Assembly (NCBI GenBank): GCA_049840515.1
Contig: JASGKW010000013.1
Location: 79,050-143,049 of the forward strand
Direction of reading: 5' to 3'
From: Muricomes sp049840515
GTDB lineage: Bacteria > Bacillota > Clostridia > Lachnospirales > Lachnospiraceae
Length of the DNA: 64,000 nt
Positions 7,299 through 16,743 of the stretch are shown one piece after another; within the stretch, counting starts at the first letter, position 1, and each line of letters starts with the position of its first letter. The notes under the pieces are model-generated. The model was not told where the DNA came from. It worked only from the letters and a program-made list of their open reading frames with translations, and made no database searches. Both the position numbers and the translations under genes were made by a program.

Positions 7299-9233
7299 AT
7301 GATACTTGCATGTCATAATTTAAATAAATCTTTCGGCGACCAGCTTATTGTGCGGGACGGTTCTTTCCATATAGAGGACAGAGAGAAAGCCGCACTGGTT
7401 GGTGTAAATGGCGCCGGAAAATCTACGATACTAAAAATGATTATTAAAAGTGAACCCCTGGACAGCGGTGAGATTATACTGACCAGAGGCAAGACTCTGG
7501 GATATCTCGCCCAGCAGCAGAATCTTGGGGATAACCGCACTATTTATGAGGAAGTGAAAACCGCAAAAGCTCATATTATTGCACTGGAACAACAACTTCG
7601 CACCATCGAGAAAGAATTGAAATCCTTGAGCGGTGAAGAACTGCAGAGCAGGCTTGATACATACAACCGCCTGATGTCAGAATTTGAATCTCAAAACGGC
7701 TATGCCTACGAAAGTGAGCTGGTCGGTGTCTTAAAAGGGCTCGGGTTCCAGGAAGAGGACTTTGACAAGCAGACAGACACCCTCTCCGGAGGCCAGAAGA
7801 CAAGAGTCTCTCTCGGCAAACTGCTTCTCACCAAACCAGATATTCTGCTTCTGGATGAGCCAACAAATCATCTGGACTTAAATTCCATCACATGGCTGGA
7901 AACTTATCTGATGAATTACCCAGGCGCCGTCCTCATTGTATCCCATGACAGGTTTTTCCTGAACAGAGTGGTCACAAAAGTGATTGAAATAGAAAATGGC
8001 TCCATGCACATGTATTCAGGCAATTATAAAGCTTACGCTGATAAAAAGCAGCAGCGCAGGGATACTATGATGAAAGAATATCTCAATCAGCAGAGAGAAA
8101 TCAAGCACCAGGAAGCAGTCATTGAAAAACTGCGCCAGTTCAACAGGGAAAAGTCTATCCGCCGCGCGGAGAGCCGCGAAAAAATGTTAAATAAGATGAC
8201 ATTGGTGGACAAACCACAGGATGACCCAAGAGAAATTCATTTCTCACTTGAGCCATCTTTTATCAGCGGCAACGACGTTTTGAGCGTGGAGGAACTTTCA
8301 AAAAGTTTTGACAGTCAGATTTTATTTCAGGATGTCAGCTTTGAAATCAAGCGCGGTGAACATGTCGCTGTGATTGGCGATAATGGCACAGGAAAGACAA
8401 CACTCCTGAAAATTTTGAACCAGGTACATCTGCCGGATGGCGGAAGTTTTACACTTGGCTCAAAGGTGAAAATTGGCTATTACGACCAGGAGCACCATGT
8501 ATTGCATGACAGCAAGAATATATTTGATGAGATTTCCGATGATTACCCAGACCTGACCAATACCCAGATACGAAATACACTGGCTGCATTTCAATTTACC
8601 GGGGAAGACGTGTACAAGCGAATCGCAGATTTAAGCGGCGGCGAAAAGGGCCGGGTATCCCTCGCAAAGCTTATGCTCTCCGAGGCAAACTTTTTAATTC
8701 TGGATGAGCCCACAAACCATCTTGATATTACTTCCAAGGAAATCCTGGAAAAGGCTCTGAATGATTATACAGGCACTATTCTTTATGTGTCCCATGACCG
8801 TTATTTTATCAATCAGACGGCCACCCGGATTCTGGAACTTGTAAATCAGACTTTTGTGAATTACATCGGTAATTATGATTATTATCTTGAAAAGAAAGAA
8901 GAACTCACGGCTGTTTACGCTTCCGCTCCAGCGGAATCTCCCTCTTCAGACACCATCGGCAAAACGCAGACAGAAACCGCTGCCGACGGAAAATTAAGCT
9001 GGCAGCAACAGAAGGAATTGCAGGCGAAGGAGCGGAAACGCCAGAGTGATTTAAAGAAAACAGAGGAGCGCATCGCCCTTCTGGAAGATAGAAATGCTGA
9101 AATTGATGAGCTTATGACCCACGAAGATGTATATTCTAATTCCGTAAAATGTCAGGAACTGGCTTTAGAAAAAGCAAAAAATACAGAGGAACTTGAAACA
9201 CTCTATGAAGAGTGGGAAGCATTAGCAGAATAA
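7299..9233 (+). CDS. ABC-F family ATPase (YdiF-like ribosome-associated protein)
   Basis: A soluble protein of 644 residues with two ATP-binding domains and no membrane segment. Domain 1 has GVNGAGKST, signature LSGGQKTRVSLGK and LLLDEPTNHLD. Domain 2 has GDNGTGKTT, LSGGEKGRVSLAK and LILDEPTNHLD. The linker with charged helices lies around residues 235-310, and a lysine/glutamate-rich coiled coil forms the C-terminus from about 560. ABC-F proteins act on the ribosome E site; some give antibiotic resistance, but this length and layout resemble the housekeeping YdiF branch. The ATG has GGAGG upstream. It is divergent from rex and has its own promoter and terminator. Confidence 0.92.
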   Translation: MILACHNLNKSFGDQLIVRDGSFHIEDREKAALVGVNGAGKSTILKMIIKSEPLDSGEIILTRGKTLGYLAQQQNLGDNRTIYEEVKTAKAHIIALEQQLRTIEKELKSLSGEELQSRLDTYNRLMSEFESQNGYAYESELVGVLKGLGFQEEDFDKQTDTLSGGQKTRVSLGKLLLTKPDILLLDEPTNHLDLNSITWLETYLMNYPGAVLIVSHDRFFLNRVVTKVIEIENGSMHMYSGNYKAYADKKQQRRDTMMKEYLNQQREIKHQEAVIEKLRQFNREKSIRRAESREKMLNKMTLVDKPQDDPREIHFSLEPSFISGNDVLSVEELSKSFDSQILFQDVSFEIKRGEHVAVIGDNGTGKTTLLKILNQVHLPDGGSFTLGSKVKIGYYDQEHHVLHDSKNIFDEISDDYPDLTNTQIRNTLAAFQFTGEDVYKRIADLSGGEKGRVSLAKLMLSEANFLILDEPTNHLDITSKEILEKALNDYTGTILYVSHDRYFINQTATRILELVNQTFVNYIGNYDYYLEKKEELTAVYASAPAESPSSDTIGKTQTETAADGKLSWQQQKELQAKERKRQSDLKKTEERIALLEDRNAEIDELMTHEDVYSNSVKCQELALEKAKNTEELETLYEEWEALAE

Positions 9234-9234
9234 G

Positions 9235-9264
9235 GATGAGCAGGCAAAAATTTGCCTGCTCATC
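9235..9264. terminator. Bidirectional terminator between the ABC-F gene and icd
   Basis: Arms GATGAGCAGGCAAA and TTTGCCTGCTCATC form a perfect 14-bp stem between two convergent genes. T-rich sequence follows in both directions, so it can serve both. Confidence 0.8.
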
Positions 9265-9270
9265 TGCTAT

Positions 9271-10467
9271 TTATAATCGTTCTGCAATTGCTTTAATAAA
9301 CCCTTCGCTGGAGAGCACTGTCGGATTTGGAATGGTGGTAATCAGCGCCAAATCTTTTGTCATGCTACCTGATTCAATGGTATCCAGGGTAGCTTTTTCC
9401 AGCCTGTCTGAAAATTCCATTAATTCCTGATTTCCGTCAAGTTCACCGCGCTTTCTTAAGGCCCCGCTCCATGCAAAAATCGTTGCTACAGAGTTCGTGG
9501 AAGTCTCCTCCCCTTTCAAGTGCTTGTAATAATGACGCTGAACAGTGCCATGTGCCGCCTCATATTCATAATATCCATCCGGTGATACCAGCACTGAGGT
9601 CATCATTGCGAGAGAGCCAAAAGCTGAGGATACCATATCACTCATTACATCCCCGTCATAATTTTTACACGCCCAGATATATCCTCCCTCTGACTTCATA
9701 ACACGGGCAACCGCATCATCAATCAGGGTGTAGAAATACTCAATCCCAGCCGCCTTGAACTGTTCATCATATTCTTTATCATAAATATCCTGGAAAATAT
9801 CTTTAAATGTATGGTCATATTTCTTTGAGATTGTATCTTTCGTTGCAAACCATAAATCCTGTTTTATATCCAGTGCATAGTTGAAGCAGCTTCTCGCAAA
9901 GCTCTCAATAGACTGGCTCACATTGTGCATTCCCTGCACAATTCCTGCCCCTGTAAAGTTATGCACAAGTTCCTTCGTCTGTGTTCCATCCTCCGCCGTG
10001 TAGACAAGCTCCACTTTCCCGGCTCCCGGTATTTTCATCTCAGAGCCTTTATAGACATCACCATATGCATGTCTCGCAATGGTAATCGGCTTTTTCCAGT
10101 TTTTTACACATGGCTCAATTCCTTTTACAACAATAGGAGCACGGAAAACTGTTCCATCGAGAATTGCACGGATTGTTCCATTGGGACTTTTCCACATTTC
10201 TTTCAAGTCATATTCATCCATGCGCGCCGCATTAGGAGTGATTGTTGCACATTTGACAGCCACCTTGTATTTCTTTGTAGCATTGGCAGAGTCTACTGTA
10301 ATCTGATCATCTGTCTCATTTCTCTTCTCCAGGCCCAAATCATAATACTCCGTATTCAGTTCAATGTACGGCTCCAAAAGATTGTCTTTAATCATCTGCC
10401 AGAGAATTCTTGTCATCTCATCTCCGTCCATCTCAACAATAGGGGTGCTCATCTTAATCTTCTCCAT
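9271..10467 (-). CDS. icd: NADP-dependent isocitrate dehydrogenase, eukaryote-like type
   Basis: Oxidises isocitrate to 2-oxoglutarate. The sequence is of the IDH1/2-like class rather than the E. coli type: PIVEMDGDEMTRI at the start, TITPNAARMDEYDLKEMWKS, RHAYGDVY, NYDGDVMSDM and EAAHGTVQRHY (catalytic and NADP-site motifs). I choose the ATG at 10467 (MEKIKMSTPIVE), which has AGGAGG 5 bases upstream, giving 398 residues. The start lies inside the end of the GntR gene (14-base overlap), so the two are coupled. With the Re-citrate synthase it supplies 2-oxoglutarate; aconitase is not in the window. Confidence 0.94.
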   Translation of the reverse strand: MEKIKMSTPIVEMDGDEMTRILWQMIKDNLLEPYIELNTEYYDLGLEKRNETDDQITVDSANATKKYKVAVKCATITPNAARMDEYDLKEMWKSPNGTIRAILDGTVFRAPIVVKGIEPCVKNWKKPITIARHAYGDVYKGSEMKIPGAGKVELVYTAEDGTQTKELVHNFTGAGIVQGMHNVSQSIESFARSCFNYALDIKQDLWFATKDTISKKYDHTFKDIFQDIYDKEYDEQFKAAGIEYFYTLIDDAVARVMKSEGGYIWACKNYDGDVMSDMVSSAFGSLAMMTSVLVSPDGYYEYEAAHGTVQRHYYKHLKGEETSTNSVATIFAWSGALRKRGELDGNQELMEFSDRLEKATLDTIESGSMTKDLALITTIPNPTVLSSEGFIKAIAERL

Positions 10468-11140
10468 TTTGTCCTCCTGTCTGCTCATATTCTTGTTTTT
10501 TTAGGTTTTGTATAACATGCATAATATGCTCGTTAGCCAGCTGTTCTGCGAGGTCTGCATCCTTGTCACGGATTGCACGCAGTATCTGTTTATGCTCACG
10601 TATGGATTTTCTGGCACGTTCCTCCGAATCTACGGAGGACCTCCGAGTCAGCTGAACATATTTATGGAAGTCTGTCAGTACATGGCTGAGAATTTTGCTG
10701 TTGGAGGCCTCATATAAAACTGAATGAAACTTTCCGTCAAGCTCTGCCACCTGGTCTGCACTGACACCGCTCTCTTTTTTAATATGAAATTCAGAAAGCA
10801 GTATAATTTCATCCAGCTCATCCAACTGCTGTGCCGTAATGTTTTCTGTGGCCCACCGGGCACACAGTCCTTCCAGCATGGAGCGGATAATATAAATATC
10901 CCCCACATCCTTTGTGGTAATGCCGGTCACATAGGCGCCTTTGTTGGGAACAATAGAAACCAGGCCTTCCAGCTCCAGCTGCCTGAGTGCCTCCCGCACA
11001 GGAGTCCGGCTCACTCCCAGTTCTTTTCCAATCGTATTTTCTCTGAGTTCATCGTGTTCCTTATATGTCCCATTCAAGATATTTTCTCGAATTCGCTGAA
11101 AAACACGGCCGCTCAGAGAATGGTCCTGATATTCTTCCAT
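10454..11140 (-). CDS. GntR-family regulator with FCD domain
   Basis: The protein has 228 residues. A winged helix spans residues 1-75, with the recognition region GKELGVSRTPVREALRQLE and the wing VPNKGAYVTGI. An all-helical FCD ligand domain follows (about 80-205), with histidines in DGKFHSVLYEAS, SIREHKQILRAI and NEHIMHVI placed as in metal- and carboxylate-binding FCD proteins. It lies between the Re-citrate synthase (21-base gap) and icd (overlap). I infer that it controls its own operon through the palindrome at 12629-12654 and senses an organic acid such as citrate or 2-oxoglutarate. The ligand is a guess. Confidence 0.9.
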   Translation of the reverse strand: MEEYQDHSLSGRVFQRIRENILNGTYKEHDELRENTIGKELGVSRTPVREALRQLELEGLVSIVPNKGAYVTGITTKDVGDIYIIRSMLEGLCARWATENITAQQLDELDEIILLSEFHIKKESGVSADQVAELDGKFHSVLYEASNSKILSHVLTDFHKYVQLTRRSSVDSEERARKSIREHKQILRAIRDKDADLAEQLANEHIMHVIQNLKKQEYEQTGGQNGED

Positions 11141-11161
11141 TTTATTCTTACTTCCTCCAAA

Positions 11162-12550
11162 TTAAAGAGTAATATTTAATTTGCTGCATACATCATCTAT
11201 TTTAGCAATTAATTCACCATCTGTCAAAACTGTAACACGGCCATCTTCATATTCTTTGTCCACCCACTCTTTAATTTCCTGGACAAGCTCTGAATTCTTA
11301 TCTACCTGTTTTTCATCTGAAAGCTTATAGTATGCGTTAATCCAGTAAGCAATACCTGCAACTCCAGATGTGTTGGACACTGAAACAAGCGCCGGACGGT
11401 TCAGGAATTTGTCTGTATCAAATATATTATAAATCTCTTCATTTTTCAGCATACCATCCGCATGAATACCAGCTCTGGTTACATTAAAGTTTCTTCCCAC
11501 AAATGGAGTTCTTGACGGAATGTGATATCCTATCTCTTTTTCATAATATTCCGCAAGTTCTGTAATCACAGTCGTATCCATGCCGTCCAGTGTGCCGCGC
11601 AGCTGTGCATATTCAAATACCATAGCCTCCAGAGGTGTATTTCCTGTGCGCTCTCCTATTCCAAACAAAGAACAGTTTACACCGGAAGAGCCATACAGCC
11701 ACGCTGTAGTGGAATTATTGACCGCCTTATAGAAATCGTTATGTCCGTGGAACTCTATCAGTTCACTTGGAACACCGGCATGTGTCATAAGACCGTAGAT
11801 GATTCCAGGAATTGATCTTGGAATTACTGCTCCCGGGAAGTTTACTCCATATCCCATTGTGTCACAGACACGGATTTTTACCGGAATCTGATATTCCTCC
11901 ATCAGTTTCATCAGTTCCAGACAGAACGGAATAACAAAACCATATACATCGGCTCTTGTAATGTCTTCCAAGTGGCATCTTGGTTTTACACCTGTGTCCA
12001 GACATTCCCTTACCACAGACAAATAATGGTTCAACGCCTCTTTTCTTGTCATTTTCAGTTTGTAAAAAATATGGTAATCAGAGCAGCTTACAAGAATTCC
12101 TGTCTCTTTTAATCCAATTTCCTTTACCATCTCAAAGTCTTTTTTATTTGCTCTTATCCAGCTTGTAACTTCAGGGAATTCATAACCTCTCTCCATACAT
12201 TTATAAACTGCATCCCTGTCCTTCTTGCTGTACAAGAAAAACTCACTCTGTTTAATCTTTCCCTTTGGTCCGCCCAGTTTATGTAAATAATCAAATATTG
12301 TTACAATCTGTTCTGTTGTGTAAGGAGCCCTTGACTGCTGTCCGTCACGAAAAGTGGTATCTGTAATCCAGATTTCATCCGGCATATTGTGAGGTACGAT
12401 TCTGTCATTGAAAGCAATCTTCGGGATTTCATCATAGCGGAATAAATTCCGGAACACATTAGGTGTAGCCACATCCACAAGTGGATACATGTGCTCTTCC
12501 AGCTCCAATAAATTTGTATGTTCGTTTAAAAAGACTTTTCTGTTTTCCAT
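11162..12550 (-). CDS. Probable Re-citrate synthase (isopropylmalate/homocitrate synthase family)
   Basis: Condenses acetyl-CoA with oxaloacetate in anaerobes that lack the usual Si-citrate synthase. The family motif is EIWITDTTFRDGQQSRAPYT (DRE-TIM: catalytic Arg and metal-binding Asp), followed by the metal-binding HGHND and GIGERTGNTPLEAMV. There is no LeuA-type C-terminal allosteric domain, and the N-terminus DVATPNVFRNLFRYDEIPK resembles the Clostridium kluyveri-type enzyme. The operon partner icd supports citrate rather than isopropylmalate synthesis. The ATG at 12550 follows GAGGAGAAAAT, giving 462 residues. A homocitrate-synthase role cannot be excluded from sequence alone. Confidence 0.78.
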   Translation of the reverse strand: MENRKVFLNEHTNLLELEEHMYPLVDVATPNVFRNLFRYDEIPKIAFNDRIVPHNMPDEIWITDTTFRDGQQSRAPYTTEQIVTIFDYLHKLGGPKGKIKQSEFFLYSKKDRDAVYKCMERGYEFPEVTSWIRANKKDFEMVKEIGLKETGILVSCSDYHIFYKLKMTRKEALNHYLSVVRECLDTGVKPRCHLEDITRADVYGFVIPFCLELMKLMEEYQIPVKIRVCDTMGYGVNFPGAVIPRSIPGIIYGLMTHAGVPSELIEFHGHNDFYKAVNNSTTAWLYGSSGVNCSLFGIGERTGNTPLEAMVFEYAQLRGTLDGMDTTVITELAEYYEKEIGYHIPSRTPFVGRNFNVTRAGIHADGMLKNEEIYNIFDTDKFLNRPALVSVSNTSGVAGIAYWINAYYKLSDEKQVDKNSELVQEIKEWVDKEYEDGRVTVLTDGELIAKIDDVCSKLNITL

Positions 12551-12628
12551 ATTTTCTCCTCTTTCATAATACATTTCCTATTTTAAAATTCATTATTTTC
12601 CAAGAATTATCTTCCTGTTTTTGCATTC

Positions 12629-12654
12629 GTGTATAATTGTATACAATTATACAC
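12629..12654. promoter_or_regulatory. Perfect 26-bp palindrome: likely GntR operator
   Basis: The half-site GTGTATAATTGTA is repeated in perfect inversion. Its centre, TTGTATACAA, fits the FadR/FCD-type GntR operator pattern (T-N-G-T-N-N-A-C-N-A). It covers the -10 element of the promoter for the Re-citrate synthase - gntR - icd operon, a classical repressor position. Confidence 0.7.
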
Positions 12655-12664
12655 TTTCTGTCAA
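12636..12664 (-). promoter_or_regulatory. Sigma-A promoter of the Re-citrate synthase operon
   Basis: TTGACA (12659-12664) and TACAAT (12636-12641) on the minus strand have a 17-base spacer. The -10 lies within the 26-bp palindrome. Confidence 0.75.
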
Positions 12665-12676
12665 TACATTTTATAG

Positions 12677-12743
12677 AAAAAAGGAGATGGAAGGTCAGAG
12701 TTCCGCACCGAAGTGTGGTCTTTCTGACACCCATCTCCTTTTT
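12677..12743. terminator. Long terminator hairpin after serA
   Basis: GGAGATGG at 12683-12690 pairs with CCATCTCC at 12731-12738. Two more stacked helices lie inside (TCAGA/TCTGA, then a stem around 12701-12720). A-runs before and T-runs after on both strands make it a strong terminator for the leuB-serA operon and possibly bidirectional. Confidence 0.75.
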
Positions 12744-12792
12744 GTATATATGGTGAATAAAGTTAATCTGGGATTAAATATGTCTTTTCCGA

Positions 12793-13956
12793 TTACAGAA
12801 TAATCCTTACTTTGAGTACACCCTCTATCCGGGCAATCTCTTCTTTTACGCTTTCTGCCACTTCTCCGTCCACATCAATCATCGTATAAGCATACTCCTT
12901 TTTGCTTTTATTAGCCAAAAGAGAGATATTCATACCCAATTTTGCGAGCAGAGATGTAAACTGACCTAACATGTTAGGAATATTGCAGTGCAGAATTGTA
13001 ATTCTTGCGCCCTCTCCCTTTACTCCCATATCGCAGTCAGGATAGTTTACAGAATGTGTTATATTTCCGTTTTCCAGATAATCTATCACTTCTTTGACAG
13101 CCATCTTAGCACAGTTATCTTCTGATTCTTCTGTTGATGCTCCAAGGTGAGGAATTACAATGGCACCCTTTACTCCAACCATTTCATGGGTCGGGAAGTC
13201 TGTCACATAACACTTCACATTTCCAGATACAAGTGCATCCACCATATCTTCACCATTTACCAGAATATCTCTTGCAAAGTTCAGGATTACCACATTTTTT
13301 TTCATCAGGCTGATTGTGTCCTTGTTAATCATACCCTTTGTATCTTCCAGTGCCGGGACATGGATTGTAATATAATCGCATTCTTTGTAAATTTCATCCA
13401 CTGTCTTTGCATGATGAATACATCCAGAAAGTCTCCACGCTGAATCCACAGAAACATATGGGTCATATCCATATACTTCCATTCCCAGGTCTGTGGCAGT
13501 ATTAGCTACCATAACGCCAATCGCTCCCAGACCAATTACTCCCAGCTTTTTACCGTCCAGCTCGGTCCCTGCAAAAGCATTTTTCTTTTTCTCTGTTATT
13601 TTTGCAATGTCGCCCTCTTCCTCGTATTCCTGCACCCAGTTAATTCCGCCGATAATATCACGTGCAGCGAGAAGCATACCCGCGATAACAAGCTCTTTTA
13701 CACCATTGGCGTTGGCTCCCGGGGTATTAAATACTACAATTCCTTTGTCAGCACATTTATCCAGAGGAATATTGTTGACTCCCGCACCTGCCCTGGCGAT
13801 TGCTTTTAAATTAGGTCCAAATTCCATATCATGCATTCCGGCACTTCTGACCAGAATAGCATCCGCTTCTTCCGCATTTTCTGTCTTCACAAAATTCTCG
13901 TCAAACTTTTCTAATCCCACCTGAGCAATTGGATTCAGACAATTATATTTATACAT
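12793..13956 (-). CDS. serA: D-3-phosphoglycerate dehydrogenase with ACT domain
   Basis: First step of serine synthesis. The protein has 387 residues. The Rossmann NAD motif is GKKLGVIGLGAIGVMVAN; the catalytic region includes NFARDILVNGEDM and the His-bearing VIPHLGASTEES. The C-terminal ACT domain (from about residue 318, ARITILHCNIPNMLGQFTSLL) suggests feedback control by an amino acid. Its ATG overlaps the serC stop by one base (TAATG). It is the last gene of the leuB-ilvD-ilvB-serC-serA run and is followed by a strong terminator. Confidence 0.95.
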   Translation of the reverse strand: MYKYNCLNPIAQVGLEKFDENFVKTENAEEADAILVRSAGMHDMEFGPNLKAIARAGAGVNNIPLDKCADKGIVVFNTPGANANGVKELVIAGMLLAARDIIGGINWVQEYEEEGDIAKITEKKKNAFAGTELDGKKLGVIGLGAIGVMVANTATDLGMEVYGYDPYVSVDSAWRLSGCIHHAKTVDEIYKECDYITIHVPALEDTKGMINKDTISLMKKNVVILNFARDILVNGEDMVDALVSGNVKCYVTDFPTHEMVGVKGAIVIPHLGASTEESEDNCAKMAVKEVIDYLENGNITHSVNYPDCDMGVKGEGARITILHCNIPNMLGQFTSLLAKLGMNISLLANKSKKEYAYTMIDVDGEVAESVKEEIARIEGVLKVRIIL

Positions 13957-15038
13957 TACAGGTTCTCCTCTTCAAACTTCTTCATAAATGCGACAAGTGC
14001 TTCCACACCTTCATAAGGCATAGCATTATAAATACTTGCACGCATACCGCCTACACTTCTGTGACCTTTCAGATTCTCGAACCCTGCAGCTTTTGCTTCT
14101 TTCACAAACTTTGCATCTAATTCCGCATCACCTGTGACAAAAGGTACATTCATAAGAGAACGGTCCTTGGGCTCAACAGTTCCTTTGAACATTTTACTCT
14201 GATCCAGAAAATCATATAACAGTTTTGCTTTCTTTTCATTGCGCTCCTGTATAACTTTCAGGCCGCCCATGTCTTTGAGCCATTTAAACACCTTGCCGCA
14301 GATGTAGATTCCATAAGCCGGAGGAGTATTGTAAAGAGATTTTTCGTCTGCATGTATTTTGTATGTAAGCATAGTAGGTGTGCCCGGCAGGACATCCTCA
14401 GTAATCAGGTCTTCCCGGATGATAACAAGAACTACACCGGCAGGGCCTATGTTTTTCTGTACGCCCCCGTAAATCACTCCATATTTACTTACATCCACAG
14501 GTTCTGACAGAAAGCAGGAGGACATATCAGCCACCAGAACTTTTCCTTTTGTGTTCGGCAGTTCTTTAAACTTCGTGCCATAAATTGTGTTATTCTCACA
14601 AATATGCACATAATCTGCATCCTCTGAAATTGGAAGGTCTGAGCAGTCTGGGATATAAGAGAAGGTCTTATCCTCGGAAGATGCAATCTTATTTGCTTTT
14701 CCATATTTTGACGCCTCGAGGTAAGCCTTCTTTGCCCACTGCCCTGTCACAATATAATCTGCCACTCTATTTTTCATTAAATTCATAGGAATCATAGCAA
14801 ATTGCTGGGACGCTCCTCCCTGCAAAAACAGAACCTTATAATTGTCAGGAATATTCATCAGTTCCCTCAAATCCGCCTCTGCTGTCTCAATAATTTCTTC
14901 ATAAGCCTTGGAGCGGTGACTCATTTCCATAACCGACATTCCCGTCCCGTTGTAATCTAACATCTCCTCTGCCGCTGCCTTTAATACTTCTTCCGGTAAT
15001 ACTGCCGGTCCTGCTGAAAAATTGTACACTCTACCCAT
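13956..15038 (-). CDS. serC: Phosphoserine aminotransferase
   Basis: PLP enzyme, 360 residues, second step of serine synthesis (also possible in pyridoxine synthesis). Family landmarks are the start VYNFSAGPAVLPEEVLK, GGASQQFAMIPMN, the PLP-lysine region VIYGGVQKNIGPAGV (K in QKN) and the C-terminal GHRSVGGMRASIYNAMP. It is coupled to serA by a one-base overlap and starts 2 bases after the ilvB stop. No phosphoserine phosphatase gene is seen in the window. Confidence 0.96.
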   Translation of the reverse strand: MGRVYNFSAGPAVLPEEVLKAAAEEMLDYNGTGMSVMEMSHRSKAYEEIIETAEADLRELMNIPDNYKVLFLQGGASQQFAMIPMNLMKNRVADYIVTGQWAKKAYLEASKYGKANKIASSEDKTFSYIPDCSDLPISEDADYVHICENNTIYGTKFKELPNTKGKVLVADMSSCFLSEPVDVSKYGVIYGGVQKNIGPAGVVLVIIREDLITEDVLPGTPTMLTYKIHADEKSLYNTPPAYGIYICGKVFKWLKDMGGLKVIQERNEKKAKLLYDFLDQSKMFKGTVEPKDRSLMNVPFVTGDAELDAKFVKEAKAAGFENLKGHRSVGGMRASIYNAMPYEGVEALVAFMKKFEEENL

Positions 15039-15040
15039 TT

Positions 15041-16735
15041 CTAATCCTCCCTGGATTTTTCCTTTAAATCATTCTCGTCAAATACATCGCTGATTGCCGC
15101 TCCCGGTGCCACCATAGGCCACACTTTCTCGTCGCAGTCAATCTGGCAGTCAATTACCACCGGTTTGTTCAGTTTAAGGGCACTTGCAAAAGCTTGCTCA
15201 AACTCTTCCCTGGTAGATGCCCTAAGACCCACTGCGCCCATCGCTTCTGCCAGTTTTACAAAGTCAACCGAATCATTTAATATAGTAGCGGAATACCTCT
15301 TTTCATAGAAAAGATTCTGCCACTGGCGCACCATTCCAAGAACATGGTTGTTCACCACCACCTGAATAATCGGTATCTGATGTCTGACCGCTGTGGCAAT
15401 TTCATTCATATTCATGCGGAAACATCCATCCCCCGCAATATTTACTACCAGTTTATCTGGGCAGCCTGTCTTTGCTCCAAGGGCCGCCCCCAAACCATAA
15501 CCCATAGTTCCCAGACCTCCTGATGTAAGGAAGGTGCGGGGCTTTGTATATCGATAAAATTGTGCCGCCCACATCTGATGCTGTCCGACCTCTGTGACAA
15601 TCAAAGCTTCCCCTTTTGTCTGTCTGTAAATCTCTTCCACTACAAAGGGGCCTGCCAGCACATCCATATGATAGCGCAGCGGATATTTCTCCTTGTATTC
15701 CTGTATCTGTTTCATCCACTGGGGATGAGACTGCTGGCTCAGTTTCTCGTTGACCCGTTTCAATGTCTCTTTGATATCTCCCGCAACTCCAGCGGTAATA
15801 ATCACATTTTTGTTCATCTCAGCTACATCAATATCAAACTGCAATATTTTTGCATTCTTTGCAAATTTCTTTGCATTTCCGGTAACCCGGTCGCTGAACC
15901 GTGCGCCAAGTACGATCAGAAGATCACACTCACTGACCCCATAGTTGGAGGTCTTTGTTCCATGCATTCCCAGCATTCCGGTATATCTTTCGTCTGTGCC
16001 CGGAAATCCGCCCTTTCCCATCAGAGTGTCTGCGACAGGCGCATCCACCTTGTTTACAAACTCCAGCACTTCCTCACTGGCGTCTGAGAGGACTGCTCCT
16101 CCTCCCACAAAAATATATGGGCGTTTTGCCTTGTTTATCATAGAAACTGCCACATCAATCTCTTCTTTGGAGATTTTGGACACATCCGACACCACCGGCT
16201 CTATCTCCACTGCACTGTAATCTGTCTTGTGTTCTGTGATATCTTTGGGGATATCAATAAGAACCGGGCCAGGACGTCCTGTCTGCGCGATACGGAAAGC
16301 ACTGCGGATTGTTTCTGCCAGATCCGCCACATCGTTTACAATATAATTGTGCTTTGTGATAGGCATTGTGATTCCCGTAATATCAATCTCCTGAAAACTG
16401 TCTTTTCCCAAAAGAGCCGCCCCCACATTGCAGGTAATCGCTACAACCGGAATCGAATCCATGTATGCCGTGGCAATCCCCGTCACCAGATTTGTTGCCC
16501 CCGGACCGCTGGTGGCAAAACACACGCCAACCTTTCCCGTCGCTCTCGCATATCCATCCGCCGCGTGGGATGCCCCCTGCTCATGTGAGGTCAGGATATG
16601 TCTGATTTCATGGCTATGTTTATATAAAGCATCGTATACATTTAAGATTGCACCGCCTGGAAATCCGAAAACAGTATCTACCCCCTGCTCTTTCAGACAC
16701 TCAATAACAATCTCTGCTCCAGATATATGCATCAT
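15041..16735 (-). CDS. ilvB: Acetolactate synthase, large (catalytic) subunit
   Basis: ThDP- and FAD-dependent enzyme for valine, leucine and isoleucine synthesis, 564 residues. The catalytic Glu lies in the N-terminal region LTSHEQGASHAADGYAR. The ThDP-binding motif is NIAGDGCFRMNMNEIATA; the FAD domain lies between. FGFPGGAILNVYDAL near the start is typical of IlvB. No small regulatory subunit (ilvN/ilvH) gene adjoins it here, so the partner must be elsewhere or absent. It lies between ilvD (8-base gap) and serC. Confidence 0.95.
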   Translation of the reverse strand: MMHISGAEIVIECLKEQGVDTVFGFPGGAILNVYDALYKHSHEIRHILTSHEQGASHAADGYARATGKVGVCFATSGPGATNLVTGIATAYMDSIPVVAITCNVGAALLGKDSFQEIDITGITMPITKHNYIVNDVADLAETIRSAFRIAQTGRPGPVLIDIPKDITEHKTDYSAVEIEPVVSDVSKISKEEIDVAVSMINKAKRPYIFVGGGAVLSDASEEVLEFVNKVDAPVADTLMGKGGFPGTDERYTGMLGMHGTKTSNYGVSECDLLIVLGARFSDRVTGNAKKFAKNAKILQFDIDVAEMNKNVIITAGVAGDIKETLKRVNEKLSQQSHPQWMKQIQEYKEKYPLRYHMDVLAGPFVVEEIYRQTKGEALIVTEVGQHQMWAAQFYRYTKPRTFLTSGGLGTMGYGLGAALGAKTGCPDKLVVNIAGDGCFRMNMNEIATAVRHQIPIIQVVVNNHVLGMVRQWQNLFYEKRYSATILNDSVDFVKLAEAMGAVGLRASTREEFEQAFASALKLNKPVVIDCQIDCDEKVWPMVAPGAAISDVFDENDLKEKSRED

Positions 16736-16743
16736 AAAACCTC

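Noticed and set aside
12621..12803. Small plus-strand ORF across the operator and terminator
   Set aside because: It has no ribosome site and consists of the palindromic operator and terminator read as codons.
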